Below, in pieces: positions 8,796 to 16,924 of a stretch of DNA of 64,000 nt. The position numbers and the translations under genes are program-made. The notes under the pieces were generated by a model. That model saw only the letters and a program-made list of their open reading frames with translations. It searched no databases and had not been told where the DNA came from. The DNA lies in contig NZ_QLTT01000001.1 in NCBI RefSeq assembly GCF_003269295.1, positions 1,259,635 through 1,323,634 on the forward strand. Reading direction: 5' to 3'. Numbering within the stretch: the stretch's first letter is position 1; each line of letters starts with the position of its first letter. This stretch comes from Lentzea atacamensis. Lineage in GTDB: Bacteria > Actinomycetota > Actinomycetes > Mycobacteriales > Pseudonocardiaceae.

Positions 8796-10561
8796 GACGT
8801 CGCCTCCTCTGCGTAACCCAAGCGGTCGAGTGCTGATTCGATGGCGTTCCAAGCGGTCTGGCCGAGCCCGCAGATGGACGAGTCGCGCATGACCTGCCCG
8901 ACTTCCCTCAGCAGCTGGAGATCAGCCGCGCTCGTGCTCAGCGGGCGCTTGCCGACGAGCCGGTGCAGCGCCTCTTCCTGCCGCACGGTCCCGATCCGGC
9001 ACGGCACGCACTGCCCGCACGACTCGTCGCGGAAGAACGCGGCGATGCGCAGCAGGAAGCTGCCCAGGTCGGCGGTGTCGTCCAGCACCAGCACGACACC
9101 GGAGCCGAGCGTGGTGCCGGCGGCGCGCGCGTCCTCCATGGTGAGCGGCAGGCCGAGCTCGTCCGGCCGGACGAACCCGCCTGCCGCCCCGCCGAGCAGT
9201 ACCGCTCGCAGCTCCCGGCCTGGCGGCACGCCACCCGCCAGATCGAGGAGTTCCCCGAGCGTGGTGCCGAACGGCACCTCGTACACGCCCGGACGACTCA
9301 CGTTCCCCGACAGGCAGAAGAGCTTCGGCCCCGTGGACCCCTCGGTGCCGATGCGCGTGTACGCCTCGCACCCCTCCGTGAGGATCACCGGCACGTTCAC
9401 CAGCGTCTCCACGTTGTTGACCACGGTGGGCTTGCCGAACAGCCCCTGCTCCACCGGGAACGGGGGCTTCGACCGCGGCTCACCGCGGAAGCCCTCGATG
9501 GAGTTGAAGATCGCGGTTTCCTCACCGCAGATGTACGCACCGGCGCCACGCCGGATCTCGATGTCGAACGAGAAACCCTCGTGGCCCATGATGTTCGCGC
9601 CGAGGAAGCCCCGTTCGCGCGCCTTCGAGATCGCGTTGCGCAGCAGGTGCAACGCGCGCGGGTACTCGCCGCGCAGGTACAGGTACCCCTTCGAGCACCC
9701 GGCGGCGAACCCGGCGATCGTCATCGACTCGATCACCGCGAACGGGTCGCCCTCCATGAGCAGCCGGTCCTTGAACGTGCCCGGCTCGCTCTCGTCCGCG
9801 TTGCACACCAGGTAGTGCGGCCGCACGGGCTGACGGGCGGTCGCGTCCCACTTGCGTCCCGTCGGGAACGCCGCGCCGCCGCGTCCCATCAGCTTCGCGT
9901 CGGTGATTTCCCGGATCACCCCGGACGGTCCGAGCAGAAGCGCGGTGCGCAGTGCCTGGTAGCCGCCCGTCGCCCGGTAGTCGTCGAGCGACTCCGGATC
10001 GACCACGCCGACCCGCTTGAGCAGCCGCAGGCCGGAGTCACCGGCCTGCGGCACCTCCGCGCGCTCATCGTCCACATGGGAGGGACCGGCGGCCGCCACC
10101 GCGATCACCTCACCGGCGTGGGTGGGCGCGAGGAGCTGCTCCTTCGCCACCTCCCCCGCCTCGAACGCGAGCGCCGCCGGAGCCTTCTCGCACACCCCGA
10201 GACAGGGGCTGCGCAGCCAGCCGCTCCTCGCTCCCGCCGGGCCGAGCTCGTCGGTCAGCCGGTCGCACAACGCCTTCGCGCCGTTGACCTGGCACGCCAG
10301 GTCGACGCAGACGTGCACGACCCTCGCCGGCCGTTCCGTGAGCGAGAACAGCGAGTAGAAGCTCGCCACGCCGTACGCCTCGGCCGGCGGGATGTGCAGG
10401 ACGCGGCAGATGTGGTTCAGCGCGCCCTGGCTGATCCAGCCGACCCTGTCGTTGACGGCGTGCAGAGCGGGCAACAGCTGATCCCGCCCCATGCCGGTGA
10501 ACAGGTCGACCACGACGCGTTCGGCCTCGGTGGGCTCGACGTCGAGCAGTTTGAGGTCCAC
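8792..10561 (-). CDS. NAD-reducing formate dehydrogenase subunit, NuoE-NuoF fusion (FdsGB-like)
   Basis: 589 residues. The N-terminal 160 residues are NuoE/thioredoxin-like [2Fe-2S] (Cys in HVCVDLACQVNG and SPCLGVCEKAP). The rest is NuoF: NADH/FMN-binding GRGGAAFPTGRKW near residue 225, YLVCNADESEPGTFKDR, YICGEETA, and the C-terminal [4Fe-4S] motif ESCGQCVPCRIGT with a later Cys (SSICGLG). It should accept electrons from formate oxidation and reduce NAD+. The GTG start directly follows the TGA of the catalytic subunit gene, and the stop overlaps the Fe-S subunit start. In FdsABG-type enzymes these domains are separate chains; here they are fused. Confidence 0.92.
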   Translation of the reverse strand: MDLKLLDVEPTEAERVVVDLFTGMGRDQLLPALHAVNDRVGWISQGALNHICRVLHIPPAEAYGVASFYSLFSLTERPARVVHVCVDLACQVNGAKALCDRLTDELGPAGARSGWLRSPCLGVCEKAPAALAFEAGEVAKEQLLAPTHAGEVIAVAAAGPSHVDDERAEVPQAGDSGLRLLKRVGVVDPESLDDYRATGGYQALRTALLLGPSGVIREITDAKLMGRGGAAFPTGRKWDATARQPVRPHYLVCNADESEPGTFKDRLLMEGDPFAVIESMTIAGFAAGCSKGYLYLRGEYPRALHLLRNAISKARERGFLGANIMGHEGFSFDIEIRRGAGAYICGEETAIFNSIEGFRGEPRSKPPFPVEQGLFGKPTVVNNVETLVNVPVILTEGCEAYTRIGTEGSTGPKLFCLSGNVSRPGVYEVPFGTTLGELLDLAGGVPPGRELRAVLLGGAAGGFVRPDELGLPLTMEDARAAGTTLGSGVVLVLDDTADLGSFLLRIAAFFRDESCGQCVPCRIGTVRQEEALHRLVGKRPLSTSAADLQLLREVGQVMRDSSICGLGQTAWNAIESALDRLGYAEEATS

Positions 10562-12502
10562 TCAGCCCGCCTTCCCGGCAACAGCGGGCACCGGAAGCTT
10601 GTCGATGCGGATGGCCGCGGCCTTGTACTCGGCCGTGCCCGCGATCGGGCAGGTGGCCTCGATGGTGATGATGTTGACGTCGATCTCGTCCGGGAAGTGG
10701 AACGTCATGAACACCAGGCCGGGCGTGAGACCGTCGTCGATCCGCACCGGCGCCTGGATCTGCCCGCGCCTGCTGGTGATCTGGACTTCCTCACCTTCCT
10801 CGACGTTCAGCTCGGCCGCATCCTGCGGCGACAGGTCGAGCGTCTCCCCCTTGCGCAGCGGCGACTCGAAGCCGTGCGACTGCACACCCGTGTTGTAGGA
10901 GTCGAGCCGGCGCCCGGTGGTGAGCCGGAACGGGTACTCCTCGGTCAGCTCGTCGACCGGAGGACTGTGCAGCACCGGCGAGAACGGCGCGGGCTTGCCG
11001 CGCTTGACCGGGTCCTCCTCCCAGAGCCGGGCGTGCAGGTAGCTCGGTTCGAGGCTGTCCTCGCTCGGGCACGGCCACTGGATGCCGCCGAGTTCCTCGA
11101 GCCGCTGGTAGCTCATGCCGGTGTGCAACGGCGACAGGCTGCGCAGCTCGTCCCACACGTCCTCGCCGGTCTTGTGCTCCCAGGCCGCACCGAGCCTCGT
11201 GGCGATCTCACCCATGATCTCGATGTCGTCGCGCGCACCCTCCGGCGGGTTGAGGGCCTTCCGCACCCTCTGGACCCGGCGCTCGCTGTTCGTGAACGTG
11301 CCGTCGGTCTCGCACCACGCGGCCGCGGCGGGCAGCACGACGTGCGCCATCTTCGCCGTCTTGGTGAGGAAGATGTCCTGCACGACGATGTGGTCCAGAT
11401 TGGACAGTCGCTTGATCGTGTGCTCGCAGTCGGCCTCGGACTGCACGGGGTTCTCACCGATGATGTAGACGGTGGTCAGGTCACCCCGTTCCATCGCCTC
11501 GAGCATCTGCGTGAGGTTCCAGCCCTTCTCCGCCTTGATGTTCGAGCCCCACGCGGCGTTGAACTTGGCCGTGACAGCGGGATCGGTGATGTCCTGGAAG
11601 CCCGGCATGCGGTCGGGGATGGCCCCCATGTCACCGCCGCCCTGGACGTTGTTCTGCCCGCGCAACGGGTTCAGCCCCGCGCCGTACCGCCCGACCTGGC
11701 CGGTGAGCAGTGCCAGGTTGATGAGGCTGAGAACGTTGTCCGTGCCGTTGTGGTGCTCGGTGATGCCGAGCGTCCAGCTGAGCTGACCGCGGTCCGCCTT
11801 GGCGTAGGCGTGCGCGAGCTCGCGGATGAGCTCGGCCGGCACGCCGGTCTCCAGCTCCGCCACCGGCAACGTCCACGGCTCGACCGCCTTGACGAACTCC
11901 TCGAAGCCCTCGGTGGCGCGCTCGATGAACGACATGTTGGCAAGCCCGGACGCGATGATCTCGCGCGCGATGGCGTGGGCCAGCGGAATGTCCGTGCCGA
12001 CGTTGAGCCGCAACCACTTGTGCGCCCACCTGCCGGTGCTCGTCAGCCGCGGGTCGACCACGTACAGCCTGGCGCCCTTGTTGACCGCCTTGAGCACGTG
12101 CTGGAAGAAGATCGGATGCGCCTCCCGCGCGTTCGACCCCCACAGGATGATCAGATCGGCGTCCTCGATCTCCTGGTAGGAGGACGTCCCACCGCCACTG
12201 CCGAAGACCTTGGCCAGCCCGGCCACACTCGGCGCATGACACGTGCGGTTGCACGAGTCGACGTTGTTCGTACCGATGACCGCCCGCGTGAACTTCTGGG
12301 CCATGTAGTTCATCTCGTTGGTGGCCCTGGCACAGGAGAACATCCCGAACGCGTCCGGCCCGTGCTTCGCAACGTTGCGGTGAAACCCCTCGGCCGCACG
12401 GTCCAGCGCTTCGTCCCAGGTGGCCGGGCGCAGGATGCCTGCGTCGCGCACCAGCGGCTGGGTGAGCCGCACGTAGGGCTCGGTCTTCTTCCGCCTGCTC
12501 AT
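10562..12502 (-). CDS. Molybdenum-dependent formate dehydrogenase catalytic subunit
   Basis: 646 residues of the molybdopterin oxidoreductase family. The active-site region NNVDSCNRTCHAPSVAGL (residues 79-96) aligns with FdhF-type enzymes, placing Cys88 where selenocysteine can occur, followed by catalytic His89. A second MGD-binding block (LRGQNNVQGGGDMGAIPD) and a C-terminal molydop-binding domain (ITSRRGQIQAPV) are present. The N-terminal Fe4S4 domain is absent and sits on the third subunit. The ATG at 12502 is preceded by AGGAGGT at 7 nt. A GntR-type operator lies 20 nt further upstream. It oxidises formate to CO2 and heads the five-gene operon. It needs bis-MGD and FdhD, both encoded in the window (moeA, fdhD). 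Confidence 0.93.
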   Translation of the reverse strand: MSRRKKTEPYVRLTQPLVRDAGILRPATWDEALDRAAEGFHRNVAKHGPDAFGMFSCARATNEMNYMAQKFTRAVIGTNNVDSCNRTCHAPSVAGLAKVFGSGGGTSSYQEIEDADLIILWGSNAREAHPIFFQHVLKAVNKGARLYVVDPRLTSTGRWAHKWLRLNVGTDIPLAHAIAREIIASGLANMSFIERATEGFEEFVKAVEPWTLPVAELETGVPAELIRELAHAYAKADRGQLSWTLGITEHHNGTDNVLSLINLALLTGQVGRYGAGLNPLRGQNNVQGGGDMGAIPDRMPGFQDITDPAVTAKFNAAWGSNIKAEKGWNLTQMLEAMERGDLTTVYIIGENPVQSEADCEHTIKRLSNLDHIVVQDIFLTKTAKMAHVVLPAAAAWCETDGTFTNSERRVQRVRKALNPPEGARDDIEIMGEIATRLGAAWEHKTGEDVWDELRSLSPLHTGMSYQRLEELGGIQWPCPSEDSLEPSYLHARLWEEDPVKRGKPAPFSPVLHSPPVDELTEEYPFRLTTGRRLDSYNTGVQSHGFESPLRKGETLDLSPQDAAELNVEEGEEVQITSRRGQIQAPVRIDDGLTPGLVFMTFHFPDEIDVNIITIEATCPIAGTAEYKAAAIRIDKLPVPAVAGKAG

Positions 12503-12520
12503 CACGACACCTCCTGCGTC

Positions 12521-12546
12521 CATACTGTATGCAATCTTCGGTATGC
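12521..12546 (-). promoter_or_regulatory. Triple half-site operator upstream of the fdh operon
   Basis: Read in the direction of the operon: GCATAC-N8-GCATAC-A-GTATGG. The core ATTGCATACAGTATG occupies 12521-12535 and an extra half-site 12541-12546. The same elements occur before kpr, gntR, the 66-aa gene, oxc/sucC and oxlT/moeA. The likely ligand is the FCD-type GntR protein encoded at 18014-18727. Confidence 0.75.
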
Positions 12547-12605
12547 GCTAGCCCCTGTTGCGGTTTCTTGCCGGGGCTCAGGTGGCTCCGGCACCGAGGG
12601 GTCGG

Positions 12606-12894
12606 CTTGCGTTGGCTGGTGCCGGTTCCAGCGGAGGGGCACCTGGCTTGCGGGGCGTCACCTTGCGTAGGTGGTTGCGCAGGCCTTGACGGGCCGGGTC
12701 ATTTCATCGCCGCTTCGCGACGATTGCGATTGGGGCTTGACTTCGGGGCCCTTGCGAGGCGCTGGTCGGCCTGTAAAAGCCGGGCATGTAAAGCGCCCGG
12801 CCGATCCGAACACGGTAGCACCTCGCACCCAAAGTCAAGCCCCAATCGCCAGCGTGCGCGGTTGCGTTTGTTCGTTCGGGTGCGGGAATTACCG
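12606..12894. repeat. Left arm of 289-bp inverted repeat flanking the DUF222-HNH gene
   Basis: This stretch is, by eye, an exact reverse complement of 14446-14734; similarity decays just beyond both edges. Inside it, 12726-12743 and 12832-12849 form a perfect 18-bp nested inverted repeat bounding a 124-bp MITE-like unit, with a further internal hairpin (GCCGGGC/GCCCGGC). No target-site duplication is evident. The 12503-13114 intergenic stretch otherwise holds only degenerate repeats and no gene. Confidence 0.9.
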
Positions 12895-12923
12895 GTTGAA
12901 CGGTGTGGTATTACCCTGTCCGG

Positions 12924-13042
12924 CTCGGCTTCGCCATCGCGGTTGAGGAGAGGGCGCCACGATTTCACCTTGCGGTTTCTTCCGGGGCTGCGACTTTGCC
13001 TTGCGGCTGGTTCCGGAGGCCTCGGCTTCGCCATCGCGGTTG
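12924..13042. repeat. 22-bp direct repeat pair in the intergenic region
   Basis: 12924-12945 and 13021-13042 are identical 22-mers 97 bp apart. A second near-repeat (TTGCGGTTTCTT followed by CCGGGGCT) occurs at 12558-12578 and 12970-12989. These look like remnants of a reiterated intergenic element next to the inverted-repeat cassette. Confidence 0.7.
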
Positions 13043-13114
13043 CTTTGCGGACCTCCACCTCGCCTTTGCCGCGCGCCGGGTATTCCGGCGCGCGGCGGTG
13101 TCACCGACCCAAGG

Positions 13115-14314
13115 TCAGGCGGCGGTGTGGATGAGGTTGCGTCTGGGTTTTCGCAGCGGATCCAGCCAGCGCGGCGGATAGAACACCGGGATGCCCTGCA
13201 CCATTGTCACCGTCCAGCCGCTGTGGTGGATGAGCCTGTGGTGGTGGCGGCAGAGCAGGACGCCGTTGTCGACGGAGGTGTCGCCGCCGTCGGCCCAGTG
13301 GTGGATGTGGTGGGCGTCGCAGTGTTTGGGTGGTCGGCCGCAGCCGGGGAAGGCGCAGCCGTGGTCGCGGGCGACCAGGGCGCGCCGCATTCCGGCGGTG
13401 AAGGTGCGGGACTTGCGGCCGACGTTGAGCGGCTGCGACTTCGCTCCCATGACCATCGGGATGATCCCGGCGTTGCAGGCCAGCTGGCGGACCTGGTCGG
13501 CAGGCACGCGTTCGCGGTTGTCCAGCATGGCCTGGCCGACCTGGTCGGCGAGGTCGTCGTAGCGCATGGTCAGGGTGAGGGTGACCGGTTCGCCGCCGTG
13601 CTCGGGCAGCTGGTCCGCGCGCAGCATCAGGTCCACGAGGTCGGCCAGGGCGTCGCCTTCGCGCTCAGCCCGCGACCGGAGATCGGGGCCTTCGTCGGCG
13701 GTGGTCGGGCGGGGCTTGGCCAGCGGGTCGAGCAAGGCCTCGTACTTGGCACCGGTGATCGTGTCCAGCTTCGCCCAGATCTCCAGGTACCCGTTCTTCC
13801 ACCGCATCACGTGCTGGTTGACCGGCGGAGCGGGTTCGGCGTCGCGGGGTTCGGGGTCGTTCTGGAACAGCCGGTAGGCCAGCTCCTTGCCGAACGCCCG
13901 CACCGCACTCGGCTCATGCTCACGGGCGAAACCCACGACAGGCTCTTCGGCCTCGGCGGGCAGCGCCTTCATGACCTCGGCCACCACACCAACATGCTCG
14001 ACCGACAACGCCCCCTCGGCCGCCGCCTCGGCGACCACAGGAAGTGCGGGCGCGAGCACACTGCCGGTCGGCGTGATCTCGCGACTCAGCAGTGCGGCGT
14101 GGGTGACCCATTTCCTTGCGGTTTTCCGGTCCCAGCGGACCGCGTGCCGCAACACGTGCGGCAAATCCTTGTAGCCGAGTTCGGCCGCGACCCCGCGCCG
14201 ATCCAACTCTGCGATCTTCTGCATGACCGAATGTTCGCGAATCCGGATTTCCGTCACCCCGTCGACGATGCCGCGTAGCAGCTCGTCGGTGGAGAGGAGT
14301 CGGGTGTCGCTCAC
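13115..14314 (-). CDS. DUF222 / HNH endonuclease domain protein (13E12-repeat family)
   Basis: 399 residues. The N-terminal two thirds form the helical DUF222 domain (start MSDTRLLSTDELLRGI; ELGYKDLPHVLRHAV, KTARKWV). The C-terminal HNH nuclease has CAFPGCGRPPKHCDAHHIHHWADGG and LLCRHHHRLIHHSGW, with all metal/zinc Cys and His ligands visible. These are predicted DNA endonucleases, abundant and often multicopy in actinobacteria (REP13E12 of mycobacteria). The gene is intact and sits between two 289-bp inverted repeats, a layout suggesting a mobile or recombination-active cassette that inserted between the fdh operon and the NAD-FDH gene, although no transposase is present. Confidence 0.9.
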   Translation of the reverse strand: MSDTRLLSTDELLRGIVDGVTEIRIREHSVMQKIAELDRRGVAAELGYKDLPHVLRHAVRWDRKTARKWVTHAALLSREITPTGSVLAPALPVVAEAAAEGALSVEHVGVVAEVMKALPAEAEEPVVGFAREHEPSAVRAFGKELAYRLFQNDPEPRDAEPAPPVNQHVMRWKNGYLEIWAKLDTITGAKYEALLDPLAKPRPTTADEGPDLRSRAEREGDALADLVDLMLRADQLPEHGGEPVTLTLTMRYDDLADQVGQAMLDNRERVPADQVRQLACNAGIIPMVMGAKSQPLNVGRKSRTFTAGMRRALVARDHGCAFPGCGRPPKHCDAHHIHHWADGGDTSVDNGVLLCRHHHRLIHHSGWTVTMVQGIPVFYPPRWLDPLRKPRRNLIHTAA

Positions 14315-14445
14315 GTGTTCTAATCTACCGCAAGATCACGAAAAAATAACAGGTCACGGTATACACAATCGAATTAACAGTCTGAGCCAACCACCCTCGT
14401 GGCGAAGCGGAGCGAGCCGTACAGGGAAATTATCCGCCGTGCTAG

Positions 14446-14734
14446 CGGTAATTCCCGCACCCGAACGAACAAACGCAACCGCGCACGCTGGCGATTGGGG
14501 CTTGACTTTGGGTGCGAGGTGCTACCGTGTTCGGATCGGCCGGGCGCTTTACATGCCCGGCTTTTACAGGCCGACCAGCGCCTCGCAAGGGCCCCGAAGT
14601 CAAGCCCCAATCGCAATCGTCGCGAAGCGGCGATGAAATGACCCGGCCCGTCAAGGCCTGCGCAACCACCTACGCAAGGTGACGCCCCGCAAGCCAGGTG
14701 CCCCTCCGCTGGAACCGGCACCAGCCAACGCAAG
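14446..14734. repeat. Right arm of 289-bp inverted repeat
   Basis: Reverse complement of 12606-12894, including the nested 18-bp inverted repeats. The arm carries a TTGACT box at 14502 followed by TACCGT at 14523 (15-nt spacing, promoter-like but short). The intergenic stretch 14315-14792 holds this arm and the CGCAAG iterons, and no gene was recognised in it. Confidence 0.9.
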
Positions 14735-14766
14735 GCGACCATCGCAAGGCGACCGCCTACGCAAGG
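14673..14766. repeat. CGCAAG iteron cluster
   Basis: CGCAAG occurs at 14673, 14688, 14729, 14743 and 14760. The 14729 and 14743 copies are part of a 12-mer CGCAAGGCGACC repeated with 14-bp spacing. The cluster spans the outer end of the right inverted-repeat arm and runs up to the 3' end of the NAD-FDH gene. Confidence 0.7.
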
Positions 14767-14792
14767 CGGGCCGGTTACGGGAAGGTCTCTCG

Positions 14793-15944
14793 CTACCCCC
14801 TGACCGCGTACGAGTGAGCGCCCGTGCCCGCGAGCTTGCCGCCGTCCACGATCAGATACTCGTCCCGGATCGGCGTGCCGGCGAAGAACGACTCCAGGAT
14901 CTCCCTGGTACCGGCGGCATAGCGGGCCTGCGCGGACAACGAACTGCCCGAGATGTGCGGCGTCATGCCGTGATGAGGCATCGTCCGCCACGGGTGGTCG
15001 GCGGGCGCGGGCTGCGGGAACCACACGTCGCCCGCGTACCCCGCCAGGCGGCCGCTCTGCAACGCCCGCACCACGGCGTCGCGGTCGGCGATCCGAGCCC
15101 GCGCGGTGTTGATGAGGTAGGCGCCGCGCTTCATGGAACCGATGAGCGAGTCGTCGAACAGGCCCTCTGTCTCCGGGTGCAGTGGTGCGTTGACCGTGAC
15201 GACGTCGCAGTGCGGCACCATGTCCGCGGCCGAGGTGTGGAACGTCAGGCCGAGTTCCTGCTCCACCTCGCGACGCAGGCGGTGCCGGTCGGTGTAGTGC
15301 AGGTGCACGTCGAACGGGGCCAAGCGTTTGAGGACCGCCAGGCCGATGCGGCCGGCGGCCACGGTGCCGATGTGCATGCCCTCGACGTCGTAAGAGCGGG
15401 CCACGCAGTCGGCGATGTTCCAGCCGCCGTTCAGCACGGTCTGGTGTGAGGGAACGAAGTTGCGGACCAGGTTCAGGATCGACATCACCACGTGTTCGGC
15501 GACGCTGATGCTGTTGCAGTAGGTCACCTCCGCGACGGTCACGCCGTGGGCGATGGCCGCGTCGAGGTCGACGTGGTCGGAGCCGATTCCGGCGGTGACC
15601 GCGAGCTTCAACCTGGGAGCGCGAGCGATTCGGTCCGCGGTCAGGTAGGCGGGCCAGAACGGCTGGGAGATCACGACGTCCGCGTCGGCCAAGTGCCGTT
15701 CGAACTCCTCGCTCTCCTTGTCGGACGTCACGACCAGCTCGTGGCCGGCTGCTTCCAGGAAGGCACGCAGGCCCAGCTCGCCGGACACGCTGCCGAGCAG
15801 GTGGCCGGGTGTGAAGTCCACTGAGGACGGAGTCGGCAGCGTCTGGCCGCCCGGGTAGCCGGGCAGCGCCGGCAGGTCGTCGCGGGCGTAGGTGGCCGGG
15901 TAGCCGGTCACCGGGTCGTCGTAGAGGACGCACAGGATCTTCAT
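14793..15944 (-). CDS. fdh: NAD-dependent, metal-independent formate dehydrogenase
   Basis: 383 residues, very close to the Pseudomonas sp. 101-type enzyme along its whole length: CVLYDDPVTGYPATYARDD at the N-terminus, PFWPAYLT formate channel, TYCNSISVAEH with the substrate-binding Asn, AAGRIGLAVLKRLAPF dinucleotide loop, YTDRHR with the NAD-selecting Asp, NTARARI with the catalytic Arg, WFPQPAP with the Gln, and TPHISGSSLSAQARYAAGT with the catalytic His. It oxidises formate to CO2 with NAD+ in the cytoplasm. The ATG at 15944 matches the family start; an in-frame ATG at 15956 is possible because spacing to GGAGGG is short at 15944. It lies downstream of kpr and lysR on the same strand. A second formate dehydrogenase beside the Mo enzyme is unusual. 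Confidence 0.95.
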   Translation of the reverse strand: MKILCVLYDDPVTGYPATYARDDLPALPGYPGGQTLPTPSSVDFTPGHLLGSVSGELGLRAFLEAAGHELVVTSDKESEEFERHLADADVVISQPFWPAYLTADRIARAPRLKLAVTAGIGSDHVDLDAAIAHGVTVAEVTYCNSISVAEHVVMSILNLVRNFVPSHQTVLNGGWNIADCVARSYDVEGMHIGTVAAGRIGLAVLKRLAPFDVHLHYTDRHRLRREVEQELGLTFHTSAADMVPHCDVVTVNAPLHPETEGLFDDSLIGSMKRGAYLINTARARIADRDAVVRALQSGRLAGYAGDVWFPQPAPADHPWRTMPHHGMTPHISGSSLSAQARYAAGTREILESFFAGTPIRDEYLIVDGGKLAGTGAHSYAVRG

Positions 15945-16000
15945 GCCCTCCAGCATCGAAGGGACACCGGCACCGCGTCCAAGCGAAAGTTCCTATCCCG

Positions 16001-16924
16001 TCATAGGTCGCGTCTATCAAGATGCTTGTGCAGCAGCCGATCCAGCTCGCCACGCACGTCGAGGCCGCGCGTCAGGTCCAGCATCGCCCGCGCGAGCATC
16101 GACACCGGCTCCTGGTCGCCGACCACGAGGCCGATCCGCGGCACGCGTTGCGGGTCCTCGATCCGGACGACACGCATCCCCTCCGGCGTTCCGAACATCT
16201 GCAGCCAGGCGTGCGCGATGACGCTCGACCACTTCCGGGTGGCCACGTGGGCGTACAGCGTCGCCACCGTGTCGGCCTCGATCACCGGCACTGGCTGCAC
16301 GCCGGCGTCGGCGAAGATCCCGTCGAGGATCCGGCGGTTCCGCATCTTCGAGGTCAGCAGGCACAACGGCAGCGCCGCCACGTCCGCCCACCGCGCCACC
16401 GGACGGGAAGCGATCTCCTCGTCGTCAGGAGTGAGCAGCACATATCGTTCCTCGTACAACGGCAAAGCGCGCACCGAGCTGTCCACGTAGGTCATCGCGA
16501 CGTCGAGCACGAACTCGGCGAGTCCTCGCTCGATCTCCGACGACGACAGCGACTCCAGCACGACACGAACATGCGGGTGCCGCTCGCAGAACGGCGTTGT
16601 CAGCAGCGGAGCCGCGGGCAACGCGGTCGGTATCGCGCCGATCCGCAGCACACCGGACAGCGACTCGCGCATGCGCGAAAGGTCCTGCCGCAGGGCATCG
16701 CGGTCCGCCAGCATGCGATGCGCCCACAGCAGGACCCGTTCCCCCTCCGGCGTCAGCGACTCGAAACGGCGGCCGCGGGACACGATCGGCACCCCGAGCT
16801 CGCGTTCGAGCTTGCTGATCGCCGCCGACAGCGACGGCTGGGACACGTGACAGGACTCCGCCGCGCGGGCGAAGTGGCGTTCGCGCGCCAGAGCGACCAG
16901 GTACTCCAGCTGTCGCAGCAACAA
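16001..16924 (-). CDS. LysR-family transcriptional regulator
   Basis: 307 residues. An N-terminal winged helix-turn-helix (RQLEYLVALARERHFARAAESCHVSQPSLSAAISKLERELG) is followed by a LysR substrate-binding domain (LRIGAIPTALPAAPLL). The TTG start at 16924 directly follows the stop of the kpr gene, implying co-transcription and coupling. LysR proteins bind a small carboxylate or similar ligand. Its position between kpr and the NAD-formate dehydrogenase suggests it modulates fdh or the island, though its DNA site was not located. Confidence 0.88.
   Translation of the reverse strand: MLLRQLEYLVALARERHFARAAESCHVSQPSLSAAISKLERELGVPIVSRGRRFESLTPEGERVLLWAHRMLADRDALRQDLSRMRESLSGVLRIGAIPTALPAAPLLTTPFCERHPHVRVVLESLSSSEIERGLAEFVLDVAMTYVDSSVRALPLYEERYVLLTPDDEEIASRPVARWADVAALPLCLLTSKMRNRRILDGIFADAGVQPVPVIEADTVATLYAHVATRKWSSVIAHAWLQMFGTPEGMRVVRIEDPQRVPRIGLVVGDQEPVSMLARAMLDLTRGLDVRGELDRLLHKHLDRRDL

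Noticed and set aside
8963..12670. A 1235-codon plus-strand open frame across the fdh operon.
   Set aside because: It is antisense to three well-supported formate dehydrogenase genes, has Arg/His/Gly-rich low-complexity translation and arises from GC-biased third positions.
14502..14528. Outward promoter in the inverted-repeat arm.
   Set aside because: TTGACT and TACCGT are only 15 bp apart, and no downstream gene is in the matching orientation.
12503..14792. Insertion sequence with transposase.
   Set aside because: Only the DUF222-HNH gene lies between the inverted repeats; no DDE, serine or tyrosine recombinase is present and no target duplication was seen.
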